DNA from: Pseudooceanicola sediminis | GTDB taxonomy: Bacteria > Pseudomonadota > Alphaproteobacteria > Rhodobacterales > Rhodobacteraceae | Direction: 5' to 3' | Assembly: GCF_003575965.1 (NCBI RefSeq) | Contig: NZ_QWJJ01000014.1 | Span: 86,912 to 150,911 of the forward strand | Length of the DNA: 64,000 nucleotides | Shown here: positions 8,150-19,465 of the stretch, in pieces | How positions within the stretch are numbered: position 1 is the first letter of the stretch | Layout of the letters: each line of letters opens with the position of its first letter | Translations under genes and position numbers: made by a program | The notes under the pieces: model-generated | What the model was told of the DNA's origin: nothing | Databases searched by the model: none | Seen by the model: only the letters and a program-made list of their open reading frames with translations

Positions 8150-9823
8150 ATGCAGCGCAACGCCTCCTCTTCCTCTTTTCCCGCGATCGGCGCCGCGCGC
8201 AGATGGCTTCGGAACACCGGACTGTGGTCCATTGGGGCGGCTCTGATCGCGCTTGTCGTTCTTGGGCCGATCCTCTCGGTGCTTTGGACGGCGCTCTGGC
8301 CTGAAGAGAACATCTGGCCGCATCTGGTCGCCACAACCTTGCCGCGTTACCTCTCGAATTCGCTGATCCTGATGGCCTCGGTCGGGGCACTGACGGCGGC
8401 GACTGGCACCGGGGCGGCCTGGCTGATCACACGCTATCGTTTTCCCGCCTCGCGCTGGCTGGAATATCTGCTGCTTTTGCCGCTGGCGATCCCGGCCTAT
8501 ATTGGCGCCTACGCGCTGGTCGACTTTCTGGAATACGCCGGGCCGCTGCAAACCGGTTTGCGCGGACTTTTCGGTTGGTCCAGTGCGCGGGACTACTGGT
8601 TTCCTGATATCAGGTCGAAAACCGGCGCGATCATCGTGCTTTCAGCCTCGCTTTACCCCTATGTCTACCTTTTGTCGCGCGCGGCGTTCCGCGAGCAATC
8701 GGGCGGCGCGGAAGAGGTCGCGATGTCGCTGGGCAAGGGGCCATTCGCGCGATTTTGGAGCATAGGTCTGCCGATGGCGCGTCCTGCCATCGCCGCAGCG
8801 GTTGCCATCGTGATGATGGAGACGGTCAACGACTTTGGGACGGTCGATTACTTTGCGGTGCAGACGCTGACGACGGGGATCTTTTCGGTGTGGTTGCAGA
8901 GCTACAATGCCGGCGGCGCGGCGCAGATTGCCTGTGTTATCCTCGGCTTGGTGGTGGCCCTTGTCCTACTTGAAAAATCGAGCCGCCGCCGTCTGCATTT
9001 CTACACGCTCTCAAGCAGGCATCGTCCAGTGACGCGCGTGCACCTGCCTGGCTGGCAGGGCCGGGTTGCAACGGTGTTGTGCGCCTTTCCATTCGTACTC
9101 GGCTTTGTGCTGCCCTGTGGAGTGATCCTGTCGCATGCCCTTTCGCAATCGGGCGGGTGGAGCGATCCGGGCCTTTTGCGCGCCCTCGTGCATACGGTCA
9201 CCGTCTGCGGCATTGCGGCTGTGGTCACGGTGCTGGCTGCGGTGTTCCTGGTCTACGGTGTGCGGGTCTCCGGCGCGGGCCTGCCCAAACTCCTGATGCC
9301 GGTAACAACAATAGGTTATGCCGCACCGGGTGCGGTGTTGGCCGTGGGTATCTTGATCCCGTTGGCGCTGATGGATCACCGCCTGGCCGATGCGGTGGCC
9401 GCAGTGACAGGTCACGATCCCGGGCTGGTTCTGACAGGCACCGCCTTTGCCGTCGTGCTTGCGTATTGCGTGCGGTTTTTTGCCATCGCACAGGGCGCCG
9501 CAGACAGTGCCATGGGGCGGGTGCCGCCATCCTTGCCGATGGCGGCGCGGTCGTTGGGGCGAAACCGGGCGGCCACTCTGCGCGAAGTGCATTTTCCCCT
9601 TATACGCGGCTCTCTTGCTTCGGCGCTGCTGCTGGTCTTCGTGGATTGCGTGAAGGAACTGCCAGCGACACTTTTGCTGCGTCCTTTCAACTACGACACG
9701 CTCGCAACGCGTGTCTTTGAAAAAGCCAGCCTTGAGCGCCTGGGTGAGGCCGCACCAGCCGCCGTGCTTGTGATCCTGGTCGGACTGTGTGCGGTAGGGT
9801 TGCTGGCACGGACGAACCGCTGA
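8150..9823 (+). CDS. ABC transporter permease, iron(III) FbpB/SfuB type (two fused permease domains)
   Basis: A 557-residue inner-membrane protein with two internally homologous permease halves and about 12 membrane segments. Each half carries an EAA-type loop that contacts the ATPase: EEVAMSLGKGPFARFWSIGLP (around residues 190-210) and MAARSLGRNRAATLREVHFP (around 463-483). This doubled architecture is typical of FbpB/SfuB iron importers and related thiamine-type systems. No substrate-binding protein or ATPase gene is adjacent, so the partners must be elsewhere. The ribosome site is weak. Confidence 0.85.
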   Translation: MQRNASSSSFPAIGAARRWLRNTGLWSIGAALIALVVLGPILSVLWTALWPEENIWPHLVATTLPRYLSNSLILMASVGALTAATGTGAAWLITRYRFPASRWLEYLLLLPLAIPAYIGAYALVDFLEYAGPLQTGLRGLFGWSSARDYWFPDIRSKTGAIIVLSASLYPYVYLLSRAAFREQSGGAEEVAMSLGKGPFARFWSIGLPMARPAIAAAVAIVMMETVNDFGTVDYFAVQTLTTGIFSVWLQSYNAGGAAQIACVILGLVVALVLLEKSSRRRLHFYTLSSRHRPVTRVHLPGWQGRVATVLCAFPFVLGFVLPCGVILSHALSQSGGWSDPGLLRALVHTVTVCGIAAVVTVLAAVFLVYGVRVSGAGLPKLLMPVTTIGYAAPGAVLAVGILIPLALMDHRLADAVAAVTGHDPGLVLTGTAFAVVLAYCVRFFAIAQGAADSAMGRVPPSLPMAARSLGRNRAATLREVHFPLIRGSLASALLLVFVDCVKELPATLLLRPFNYDTLATRVFEKASLERLGEAAPAAVLVILVGLCAVGLLARTNR

Positions 9824-9893
9824 AGGTTTTGTGGTGCACAAGGTTGAAATTAGCCTTGATCGTCGTTGTCGCACCGCGTAAATGGCAGGAAAT

Positions 9894-9969
9894 GCCCCTA
9901 TAGCTCAGCTGGTAGAGCAACTGATTTGTAATCAGTAGGTCCGCGGTTCGAGTCCGTGTGGGGGCACCA
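9894..9969 (+). tRNA. tRNA-Thr (anticodon TGT)
   Basis: A complete cloverleaf can be drawn: acceptor GCCCCTA with TGGGGGC, D-arm around AGCTCAGCTGGTAGAGC, anticodon stem ACTGA/TCAGT enclosing TTTGTAA (anticodon TGT, threonine) and a T-arm with GGTTCGAGTCC. Discriminator A is at 9966 and the CCA end at 9967-9969 is encoded. The gene is isolated. Confidence 0.97.
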
Positions 9970-11355
9970 CTTTCAAGAAACTCATTAAGACATTCAGTAA
10001 CCTTTCAGTTTTGCCCCACCTGAAAAAATGGTGTGGTGCATCTCAGGTGTCGTCCGATTGAAAATTCCTTGGCAGAATCCGAGGCGGCCGTCGCTCTTCT
10101 GTGGCAAGCCGCCTTTTCGGTGTAGATTACCGTTGTGGCTGGCTAAGCATGTACCATCGCCCACGTGATCGGTTGTTGAGTGCCCCCGGCTTCGGTCAGA
10201 ATCTCAAACATAGCATTGAACAAGCCATGCTGGCTTAGACCTTCCTCTTCAACTCCGGCGATCAATCGGCGTAGCCTTTTGTGCAGTAATGCCGAGATGT
10301 GTAGTGGATGACCGGCTCTTCCGGCGAGTGACCATGACGCACAGCGCAATTATGCTCGGTGAATATTGCTATACCGGGCCGATAGGAACCTGGATGCGCC
10401 GCGACGTCCTTCCCTCGACGCGAACATGGCGGCGTATCGGCCCTTACGTCTTCCGCTGGGGCAGGTAACGGGAGTCTTTCTCCTACATAGAGCCTGGTGC
10501 CTGTCCAACTTCCGTTAGGCATTTTGGATATTGGATGTGATGCGCTTACCCGCTCTTTTGCTTCGACAGAGAAGCTTTCGTCGAGGCCAACGCGGACGGC
10601 TCCGAGGGAAACCGCCTTTTCGGCGGACTATCGGCCCATGAGGCGCAGGCACGTGCGGATCGGCAGCGGCCTCAGCCTGACGGTGCCCCGGGTGCTTCCT
10701 TCTGTGTGCGGCGAGCGGCTCGACCTGCAGGACCGAAAATTGTTCAACCAGGTCTGCCTGAGAGAAAGGATGGCGTCGGAGATCCTGGAACGGGCGAACT
10801 GGGCGCTGAGCTGGACCGCGCGGCGCAGCTGCACCGAAGCCATGGCCGAGGCGCTCGAGCGGATAATGGGCCCGGCGCGCGGGCAGGTACTGGGGGTGGC
10901 GCACTTCGGCGACGACCCGCAGGCGATCTGGGCTGCCTGAAGGCGAGCCCGGTCTGTTCCCTCGGGGGGCAATCTGAAAATCTCGGCGCACCCGAAGTGA
11001 CCGGTACGAAAGCAGCTGTTTCCATATGCGCGGCCTTTGAACAAAGCCTGACCGGACGGGGGGTGAGGTTCTTTCTGTTGTCAGCCAACCTTCGAAATTC
11101 CGGAGAGGTCTGCTCAAGGGTCACTCCCTGCTTGGTGTTTTTGCAGCCCGTGGCATTGGCGCTCGCGTCGAGATGGTGCCGTCAGGTAGCGTCGATCCGC
11201 TGGGCGATCTGGATCATCACTCTGCCGGGCTTCGCACTGGTCGATGGGCGCGGAGACGTCATGACAGGAAGCAGAGCCAATGGCGTTGGCATGCCGAAGG
11301 TCAGGGGCGCGAGCGGGGCAATATCGACCACTGTTCGCGGATCCCAAGGGAGAGA
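9970..11355. other. Gene-poor, apparently decayed region after tRNA-Thr
   Basis: About 1.4 kb lies between the tRNA and the catalase terminator. Several open frames occur on both strands, but none has a recognisable domain or clear ribosome site. Coding-like codon bias appears only in pieces (for example 10690-10940). The 3' end of a tRNA is a common integration site, so this may be the eroded trace of an inserted element. No integrase or repeated tRNA end is visible. Confidence 0.4.
10497..10940 (+). pseudogene. Possible gene remnant, unrecognised
   Basis: The 3' part of this frame (from about 10690) has an almost purely G/C third codon position and reads as a plausible helical protein tail ending MASEILERANWALSW... 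DPQAIWAA. The 5' part lacks this bias, while another frame (about 10563-10680) looks more protein-like there (EAFVEANADGSEGNRLFGGL). That switch suggests a frameshifted remnant. I do not recognise either piece. Confidence 0.25.
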
Positions 11356-11356
11356 G

Positions 11357-11389
11357 GTCCGCGCGCACCGTGTAGAACGCGCGCGGACC
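11357..11389 (-). terminator. Strong hairpin terminator of the catalase gene
   Basis: GGTCCGCGCGC at 11357-11367 and GCGCGCGGACC at 11379-11389 form a perfect 11-bp inverted repeat with an 11-base loop. Read on the minus strand it lies just after the catalase stop and is followed by the pyrimidine-rich TCTCTCCCTT. It should act as an intrinsic terminator. Confidence 0.75.
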
Positions 11390-11398
11390 CGTTTCGCA

Positions 11399-13462
<2,064 letters not shown>

Positions 13463-13498
13463 CTGGGCCTACCTTTGATGTTGGGGTGCATTTGGGAG

Positions 13499-13523
13499 AA
13501 CAAGGCCCTGTTCCGATTGTTCC
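13499..13523 (-). promoter_or_regulatory. EcfG-type (GGAAC-N16-TGTT) promoter upstream of katE
   Basis: On the minus strand GGAAC (13523-13519) is followed after 16 bases by TGTT, close to the alphaproteobacterial general-stress consensus GGAAC-N16/17-CGTT. The -10 element ends 37 bases before the katE ATG. A second GGAAC at 13514-13510 lacks a matching -10. The neighbouring sigma factor gene strengthens the case. Confidence 0.55.
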
Positions 13524-13557
13524 TCGGGGCAGAGCCTGACTGCGGAAAACCGCCGGG

Positions 13558-14088
13558 TTACGGTGGAGCCTCCGGTTCGGGTGGTTCGGGCGAAAGGTCG
13601 GCCATGACTAGTGCGCGGGCACGGCTGACGCGGCTTTTGATCGTACCGGTGGCGCAGCCGCAGATCCGCGCGGCGTCTTCGTAGCTTTCGCCTAGCGCGA
13701 CAACCAGGAGCAGGGCTTGGCGAAAATGATCTGGCAAACGGTCGACGGCGGCCATCAGTTCGTTTCCTGCGACGGTCCAGTCCTGCGTGGCTTGGACGAT
13801 AACCGTGCTGGCGACGCAATCCTCGACACCGGTGGGTTCGCGCGTACGCTTGCGGATATTGGTGTAGAAGGTGTTGCGCATGATGGTGAACAGCCAGGCA
13901 CGCAGGTTGGTACCTTGGTGGAACTTGTTGCGATAGCGGATCGCCTTGAGCAGGGTTTCCTGCACCAGGTCGTCGGCATCGTCGCGGTTGCGGGTCAGCG
14001 AGCGGGCAAAGGCGCGCAGTGCCGGGATCATCTGGACCACGAGATCCGGGTCGAGAGAGACCGACTGGGTCTGGGAGTCATGCGTCAT
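13558..14088 (-). CDS. ECF-family RNA polymerase sigma factor, EcfG-like
   Basis: A 176-residue sigma factor starting MTHDSQTQ. Region 2 is visible as ALRAFARSLTRNRDDADDLV followed by QETLLKAI, then LRAWLFTIMRNTFYTNIRKR; region 4 contains LPDHFRQALLLVVALGESYE and the helix-turn-helix AARICGCATGTIKSRVSRAR. The sequence resembles the EcfG general-stress group, but no anti-sigma factor (NepR) or PhyR gene adjoins it. Its start overlaps the preceding glycosyltransferase gene by 11 bases, making it the last gene of a long overlapping operon and directly upstream of katE. Confidence 0.85.
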   Translation of the reverse strand: MTHDSQTQSVSLDPDLVVQMIPALRAFARSLTRNRDDADDLVQETLLKAIRYRNKFHQGTNLRAWLFTIMRNTFYTNIRKRTREPTGVEDCVASTVIVQATQDWTVAGNELMAAVDRLPDHFRQALLLVVALGESYEDAARICGCATGTIKSRVSRARALVMADLSPEPPEPEAPP

Positions 14089-15058
14089 GCGTAGCGATTT
14101 GGGGCAGTCCAAAAGGGGAGATCCGTGTGTCACCTGCCAGAATGCCTTCCAGCCGGCGGATGTGGGGCGCGAGCTCGCTCGCGCGGAGCCGCTGGTCGGG
14201 CGGCAGATGCGGCGGCCAGACACCAAGTGTGCCCTGCGCGCGGTGCTTCACCAGCCAGTCCGGCGGCGGCAGGGCATCGTCGATCAGGTAGTCACTGCCG
14301 CAGGTGCGATCACGAAGCGCTGCTGCCATGCCACCCTTGGCGCGACCTGCAAGGCGGCATGACGCCTGTACCCGCACGTCGCCCGCATGACGCACGCTAT
14401 GACCGGCGGTTTTCAGGCGGCGGACAAGATCGCGGTCCTCGCCCGTGGCAAGAGCGCGGAAGCCGCCGACGGAGAGGTAGGTCGCGGCGCGCAGGGCAAG
14501 GCTGGCGCCTGCGGCTTCGCCATGGTGATCGGATGGGCTGGTGGTTTCGGGCGCGTGGGCGGCGTAGAAGGCCAGCACCAGCGCGCGATAGCGGCCCTCC
14601 ATCGTGGCAAGTTGTGCGTCCATCCGGTCCAAGATCGCGGCTTCACTGACCATCGGGGTAACGTGGCCACAAACGGCTTCGACTTCTGACAGATGGCTCA
14701 AACTCCGCTCCAGCCAGTCGGGAGCGACTATGCAGTCGGCGTCGGTGGTCAGGATATGGGCCAGTCTGGGTTGGGTGCGCAGGGCGGCGGCGGCACCGCG
14801 GGCCCGGGCCGTTCCGACGCCCTGTGAGGGTGTCAGGCGCAGGGTCTGCACAAGGATCGGCACGGCGGTCTGGTCGGCGAAGGCGCGCACACGCTCGGCG
14901 GTGTCGTCCGCGCTCTCGCCGGCCGTGTTGTTGACCACGACATGGATCGCGGCGCGGGTGCCGCATTGCGCAACCAGGGCCTGAAGGCAGAGCAGGATGC
15001 GCGCGGATTCGTTTCGCGCCGGGATGACGATGGCGGTGGGGCAGAGGAGGTCAGGCAT
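14078..15058 (-). CDS. Family 2 glycosyltransferase
   Basis: A 326-residue GT-A-fold enzyme. It starts LLCPTAIVIPARNESARILL; the nucleotide-sugar DxD-type motif is TTDADCIVAPDW (about residues 103-114), and VGGFRALATGEDRDLVRRL provides the acidic catalytic-loop motif (ED). No membrane segments are evident, so it probably acts on the cytoplasmic face. It overlaps the methyltransferase stop by 8 bases and the sigma gene by 11. The sugar and acceptor are unknown. Confidence 0.87.
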   Translation of the reverse strand: MPDLLCPTAIVIPARNESARILLCLQALVAQCGTRAAIHVVVNNTAGESADDTAERVRAFADQTAVPILVQTLRLTPSQGVGTARARGAAAALRTQPRLAHILTTDADCIVAPDWLERSLSHLSEVEAVCGHVTPMVSEAAILDRMDAQLATMEGRYRALVLAFYAAHAPETTSPSDHHGEAAGASLALRAATYLSVGGFRALATGEDRDLVRRLKTAGHSVRHAGDVRVQASCRLAGRAKGGMAAALRDRTCGSDYLIDDALPPPDWLVKHRAQGTLGVWPPHLPPDQRLRASELAPHIRRLEGILAGDTRISPFGLPQIATHDA

Positions 15059-15614
15059 GATCGGCCCCCGTGGCTCGGTCTATGCGGTATCCTTGGGTGC
15101 GGCGCAGGAGCGTAAAGCGGCGGGTCGGCATCGCGGCGGTAAAACAGGCCAGCGACTGCTCGCCGCTGAGCGCATGGCTGGTGTTGCCGAGGTAACTGAC
15201 GCACAGCAACTCGGCCCTTGGCCAGCGCCCCTCGATGTCGCGCGCAAGGTCGGTGATTTCGTCGGCGTCGAGGAAATACAGGATCTCGGACAGCACGATC
15301 AGGTCGAATCTGGTGGTGGGCAGGGCGCAAGGCAGAAACCCTTGTATGAAACGCCCCTGCGGGAGCGCGCTTTGCGCGGCCAGCAGTGCGGTCTCAACGG
15401 CATCCAGCCCGGTGTAGCTGTTGCAAAGCGGCGCAAGATGCCTGGCCAGAGCGCCATTCCCACAGCCCAGTTCCAGCGCCGCTTCGTAGCGGTCATGCGA
15501 CAGGGCGGCACGGGTGGCGCGGAACTTTTCCTGCTCGTACGGGCTGGTGGCGAAATGCCACGGGTCATCGCCATTGGCATAGATCGCTTGTAAGGCGCTG
15601 GCGGTAACACTCAT
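15051..15614 (-). CDS. NodS-like SAM-dependent methyltransferase
   Basis: A 187-residue class I methyltransferase. Motif I is ALELGCGNGALARHL (about residues 45-59), with GLDAVETALLAAQ as the post-I acidic region and FDLIVLSEILYFLD as motif IV. The opening DPWHFATSPYEQEKF is typical of NodS, the N-methyltransferase that acts on deacetylated chitooligosaccharides. Its immediate partner is a PIG-L deacetylase, so deacetylation followed by N-methylation of an amino-sugar is a reasonable inference. The start overlaps the PIG-L stop (ATGA). Confidence 0.85.
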   Translation of the reverse strand: MSVTASALQAIYANGDDPWHFATSPYEQEKFRATRAALSHDRYEAALELGCGNGALARHLAPLCNSYTGLDAVETALLAAQSALPQGRFIQGFLPCALPTTRFDLIVLSEILYFLDADEITDLARDIEGRWPRAELLCVSYLGNTSHALSGEQSLACFTAAMPTRRFTLLRRTQGYRIDRATGADHA

Positions 15615-16357
15615 GCTCGGATTCTCCAGAAAATCTCGTCCTCGGTCAGGAATTTTTCGACAAAGCCGGGGGCGATGGTGAACCCGTCGGGGTCGTCGAA
15701 GACGCGTTGGCCAAGCTGGCTGGCGTGGGCTTGGATGGCTGCGCGTTTGCGCGCGTGCGCGGGGGCAGTACGCAGCAGAAACGGGCGGTGCCGCGCGATG
15801 GTCCGGGCGAAGTTCGGATCGTCCCAGCGGGACCAGACCGGATAGCTGTAAAGCCGCAGACCGGGGCAGAACGCCAGCACGCGGCGGGCGATGTCGGCGG
15901 TGACCTTGTGATCGGCGTGGTGATCTTCCTCGGCGGGGGCAAAGAGGCGGTGCGCGCCGAGGGTGCGGCAGATTTCGGCGATGCTGCGCGCGACGGCGAC
16001 CCTGTCCGACAGGTACAGCCGACTGTCGGACAGGCCGAGCCAGGTCAGGTCCGTCGGCCAGCCGCCGAGGTGCACGATGGCCTGTTCCAGTTCCTGCCGA
16101 CGCAGGCAGGACAGGCGCTGTGGCGGCCAGTCCTGGGAGCCCGGGTGCGAGGCGGCACCATCGCTGACGCAGATGACGTGGGCGCCGCGATCAGCAAAGG
16201 CATGGGCCAGCAGAGCGCCGCAGCCAAGGGATTCGTCATCCGGGTGGGGGGCGAGCACGACGGTCGGGCGGGTGCCGGTCAGCGTGGCGGCGCTGACATG
16301 GCGGCCGGGCAAGGTGGTGGCGCGGGGCCGGTTCTGAGGAAGGTCATGCACACTCAT
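15611..16357 (-). CDS. PIG-L / LmbE-family deacetylase
   Basis: The 248-residue protein starts at 16357 because ATGA overlaps the upstream stop. It has the zinc-binding LAPHPDDESLGCG motif (HPDDE, about residues 34-46) and the second motif EEDHHADHK. Members remove N-acetyl groups from GlcNAc-type sugars. In this operon it sits between an acyl-CoA dehydrogenase-like protein and a NodS-like methyltransferase, suggesting tailoring of an amino-sugar in a glycan or glycolipid. Confidence 0.9.
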   Translation of the reverse strand: MSVHDLPQNRPRATTLPGRHVSAATLTGTRPTVVLAPHPDDESLGCGALLAHAFADRGAHVICVSDGAASHPGSQDWPPQRLSCLRRQELEQAIVHLGGWPTDLTWLGLSDSRLYLSDRVAVARSIAEICRTLGAHRLFAPAEEDHHADHKVTADIARRVLAFCPGLRLYSYPVWSRWDDPNFARTIARHRPFLLRTAPAHARKRAAIQAHASQLGQRVFDDPDGFTIAPGFVEKFLTEDEIFWRIRA

Positions 16358-17430
16358 CCGACCAGGTCCCACAGGGCGCCATCGCGCGTGAAGGCATGGT
16401 CGGCCAGCCGCATCAGCATTGCGTCGCGCGCCGCCTGGCGCATGTAGACCGACAGGTCCTGTGCCATCCGCAGCGTGGTGGAACCGGGCCCGAAATGGCC
16501 CAGCCCGAGGCTTTGTTCGACCGCGCGGACGGTGTCGAGGCCCAGCTCTTCGGTCATCAGACGCGTGGCTATGGAGGTGGCGACGCTATCCTGCGCGGCC
16601 TCGCTGGCGGCGCATTGCGCGGCGTGGCGGACCAGCGTGGCCGCCGCCAGGGCGCGGGTCAACTGGGTGGCAAGGCGTGTCTTCTGCGCCTCGGCGGCCA
16701 TGCGGTCTCGTCCGCGCAGGGTCTTGGCGGCAGTATCGAGCAACCCGAGCGCCGCGCCCAGTTGCAGCGCCGCGATGCGCCAGACGCCGCCGACGAAATG
16801 TGGTTCGCGCAGATAGTCGCCGGGTCCGCCGATCCAATCAAAGGCCGACAGCGTCAGCCCGTCGCAGTCGAAGCGGCCCGAGGTGGTGGCGCGCATACCG
16901 GGCATCTGCCAGGCGCTGGCATCGGAACGCGCGGCATCGCTGGCGTCGATCAGGGCCAGGCGCACCTGGGGGCCGGAGTTCACGGTGATGATCGCATGGG
17001 TAGCGGTGCCAAGGCCCGAGGCAAAGACCTTGGCCCCGGTCAGGCAACCACGGGCGCTGTCCCAGGTGACGGGATCAGGGCCATCGGCGCCCCAGACGCC
17101 CAGCAGTCCGCCGGCCAAGATCAGCCTTTCGATGCGGTTTTGCTGCGCTGGTCTGGCGTGGGCACGCAACAGGGCCAGCGCGTTGACGTGCCCTTCCCAC
17201 AGCCGCCCGAGCGAAAGGTTGACGGCGCCGATGCGCATCAATCGGTTCGCTGTCGCGTCCGGCGTGCGCAGGCCATCGTCAAGCATCAGGCCAGCGCGGT
17301 GCAGCAGCGCGACGGATCTGGCGATGGCGGCTGTGCCCGCGTCCTCTTGCTCGGCGTTCAGGGCGAGGGTGTCGAGGATATCGACAAGCTCGGTACGGGG
17401 GGCAGAGGTCGGGCGCAATGGCGAGGTCAT
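16354..17430 (-). CDS. Acyl-CoA dehydrogenase-family protein
   Basis: The 358-residue protein starts at the ATG overlapping the preceding stop (ATGA, 17430). It follows the acyl-CoA dehydrogenase fold: N-terminal helices, a middle domain (GGLLGVWGADGPDP, then AKVFASGLGTATHAII) and a C-terminal helical domain (LGLGHFGPGSTTLRMAQDLS). The usual catalytic glutamate region is not obvious, so it may bind flavin without classic fatty-acyl oxidation. Its place among glycosyltransferases and PIG-L is unusual and suggests a modification enzyme. Confidence 0.75.
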   Translation of the reverse strand: MTSPLRPTSAPRTELVDILDTLALNAEQEDAGTAAIARSVALLHRAGLMLDDGLRTPDATANRLMRIGAVNLSLGRLWEGHVNALALLRAHARPAQQNRIERLILAGGLLGVWGADGPDPVTWDSARGCLTGAKVFASGLGTATHAIITVNSGPQVRLALIDASDAARSDASAWQMPGMRATTSGRFDCDGLTLSAFDWIGGPGDYLREPHFVGGVWRIAALQLGAALGLLDTAAKTLRGRDRMAAEAQKTRLATQLTRALAAATLVRHAAQCAASEAAQDSVATSIATRLMTEELGLDTVRAVEQSLGLGHFGPGSTTLRMAQDLSVYMRQAARDAMLMRLADHAFTRDGALWDLVG

Positions 17431-18467
17431 GCGGTCACCGCGCGCTGAGGGCAAAGGGCGGTTTCGTGCAGCAGTTGCGACCATTGTGCGGCGACGTTGC
17501 GCAGGCGGAACTGCGGGTTGGCCTGGACGTCGGGGGGTGTCGTCTGCCAACGCTGGATGACTTGGGCAAGGTGCGCGGTGTCAAGGGTGCTCAGGTACTG
17601 GCCGGGCGTCAGCACCTCTTCGTTGGCGCCAAGGGCGGCGCTTGCAAGGACCGGCGTACCAACCGCATTGGCCTCGGCCATCACGAGGCCGAAGGTTTCG
17701 GCAAAGCTTGTCTGGGGCATGAACAGGCAAAGCGCGCGGCGCATCTGGCGCATCAGCGCGCCGTGCGAAAGCGTACCGAGGAAGCGGACGTTTTTGGGCA
17801 CGGGTCCGGTGTTCCAGCGCAGGTAACCCGGATCGGCGACGGCAAGCGTGAGGTCAGGCAGCACCGCGCGCAGGGCATCGAAGCGGCCGAAAACCTCGGC
17901 CAGGCCCTTGTGCGGAGAACTGGCAAACAGCAGGCGGTTGGGATCGCGTCGGGTCGCGTCAGGCGCCAGCGTGTCGGCGATAGGGTTGTAGATGAAGCCG
18001 GTACGGGGCAGGGCGCCGTCGCCCAGAAAGGCGCGCAGCCAGTCCATGTGGCTGCGCGAGACGCAGATGATACGGACCCCGGCGGCATGAAGCGCCGGAC
18101 CCATCTTGCGGTTGTGGCGACCCGGGCGAATGTGCAGCCACAGCAGGATCGCGGCTTCGGGGTGCAGCTTGCGCAGCTTGACCGCGACCTTCCAGGTGTT
18201 CAGCACGATTATCACGTCCGCCCCGGCCGGCCCCGCAGAAAGAGGTAGCATCAGCCCTGCTGAGGTGGCCAGCGGCTCGCGCCGGGTGGCCTGGTAATGG
18301 CGTACTTCAAAGTCGCGGGTTAGCGTGGCGCAGACGCGCAGCACGGTCGCCTCGGTCCCACCCAGGCCGCCACGGGTCAGCGACAGTGGATCATAGGGCG
18401 CGCCGCAGCACGGATCGACGATGGCGATCCGCGGGCGGGACCGGTGCGGGCGGGACATCAGGTGCAT
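17427..18467 (-). CDS. Glycosyltransferase, GT-B type (group 1)
   Basis: The 346-residue enzyme starts at ATG 18467 (AAAAGG upstream) or at ATG 18458, which would overlap the preceding stop by one base. It has a GGLGGTEATVLRV loop near the N-terminus, FASSPHKGLAEVF in the second Rossmann domain and the nucleotide-sugar motif MPQTSFAETFGLVMAEANAV (EX7E-like). This matches GT4-type enzymes. It is cytoplasmic. The donor sugar is unknown. Confidence 0.85.
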   Translation of the reverse strand: MHLMSRPHRSRPRIAIVDPCCGAPYDPLSLTRGGLGGTEATVLRVCATLTRDFEVRHYQATRREPLATSAGLMLPLSAGPAGADVIIVLNTWKVAVKLRKLHPEAAILLWLHIRPGRHNRKMGPALHAAGVRIICVSRSHMDWLRAFLGDGALPRTGFIYNPIADTLAPDATRRDPNRLLFASSPHKGLAEVFGRFDALRAVLPDLTLAVADPGYLRWNTGPVPKNVRFLGTLSHGALMRQMRRALCLFMPQTSFAETFGLVMAEANAVGTPVLASAALGANEEVLTPGQYLSTLDTAHLAQVIQRWQTTPPDVQANPQFRLRNVAAQWSQLLHETALCPQRAVTA

Positions 18468-19465
18468 ACGGCAGCCTTTTGGGGGGCGGAGAGCGGAGGG
18501 GAGACAAGCGCGGGCCCTTGGGCGAATTCCGCCAGCAGCCGGGTGATGCTTTGGTGCGTTGCCTGTGTGGTGGGAATATCGCGCCGCGCGAGCTGCGCGG
18601 GGTTCGTAACCTCGGCCAGCGCCAGACCGGGCAGGTCGATCTGCACTGGGGGAATGGTGCCGGTTGCGCGCCATCCGCGCACCTTGGCCCAAACGCGCTG
18701 GCGGTCGGCGCGACGGCGGTCGCTGTCGTAATCCGACGCGGCGGACTGTGTCAGGCTGTCGGGTGTCTCGATCTTCGTCAGCAGCAATTCGGGGATGACC
18801 CACATGATTTCGCCGTTCAACATCAGACGATTACGCAGTTCGCGATCCTCCTCGATGATGTCGTCGAAGCCGCCGTTACGGCGCAGCACATCGGTGTGGA
18901 ACAGGCCAGAATTGATATGGGTCCATTCACCCGGCACGCGCGCGCCCATTTGCAGGTTGGGAAAGACGTCATCCAACAATGACAGATCACGCCGAATCGC
19001 CACGCGCTGACCATCGGGCAGGATCAGCTCGTGATGCACCAGCGCCACGCCGACTTGGAGGCGGGTATCGGCCTGCCGTCCGATCAGCTGCCAGTTCAGG
19101 CAGGCATCGGCACCGATGTCCTGGCGTGTCAGTACGCGAACTTGGTGCAGCAGCTTGTCGCGGTGTGGAATGTCGTCGGAATCGTGAAAGGTGACGGCGG
19201 GACCATCGGTCAGCAGTAGCCCGGCGTTCTTGGCCTGCGCCGTGCCAACGTTGCGGGCCAAACGAATGTAATTGAAATCCGCACGATCAAAGAACGGCAT
19301 CAGCGCCGCGCGGGTGTCGTCGTTGCTGGCGTCGTCGATGACTGTTACGCGGCGATTCCACCACGATTGTTCCAGCGCCGCACGCACGGCTGTCACGACC
19401 ATGTGCGCCCGGTTGTAGGTGGGGATGATGATGTCGACGCAGGGAGCAAGTTCCGGCTGTGTCAT
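18458..19465 (-). CDS. Family 2 glycosyltransferase
   Basis: The 335-residue enzyme starts at 19465, where ATGA overlaps the stop of the upstream membrane glycosyltransferase. It opens VDIIIPTYNRAHMVVTAVRA, with VIDDASND and the metal-binding FHDSDDIPHRDKL (DxD-like) at about residues 88-100, and an acidic IIEEDRELRNRL loop near 190. This is a classic GT-A (GT2) protein. The fourth glycosyltransferase in the operon implies assembly of an oligosaccharide or polysaccharide. Confidence 0.88.
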   Translation of the reverse strand: MTQPELAPCVDIIIPTYNRAHMVVTAVRAALEQSWWNRRVTVIDDASNDDTRAALMPFFDRADFNYIRLARNVGTAQAKNAGLLLTDGPAVTFHDSDDIPHRDKLLHQVRVLTRQDIGADACLNWQLIGRQADTRLQVGVALVHHELILPDGQRVAIRRDLSLLDDVFPNLQMGARVPGEWTHINSGLFHTDVLRRNGGFDDIIEEDRELRNRLMLNGEIMWVIPELLLTKIETPDSLTQSAASDYDSDRRRADRQRVWAKVRGWRATGTIPPVQIDLPGLALAEVTNPAQLARRDIPTTQATHQSITRLLAEFAQGPALVSPPLSAPQKAAVCT

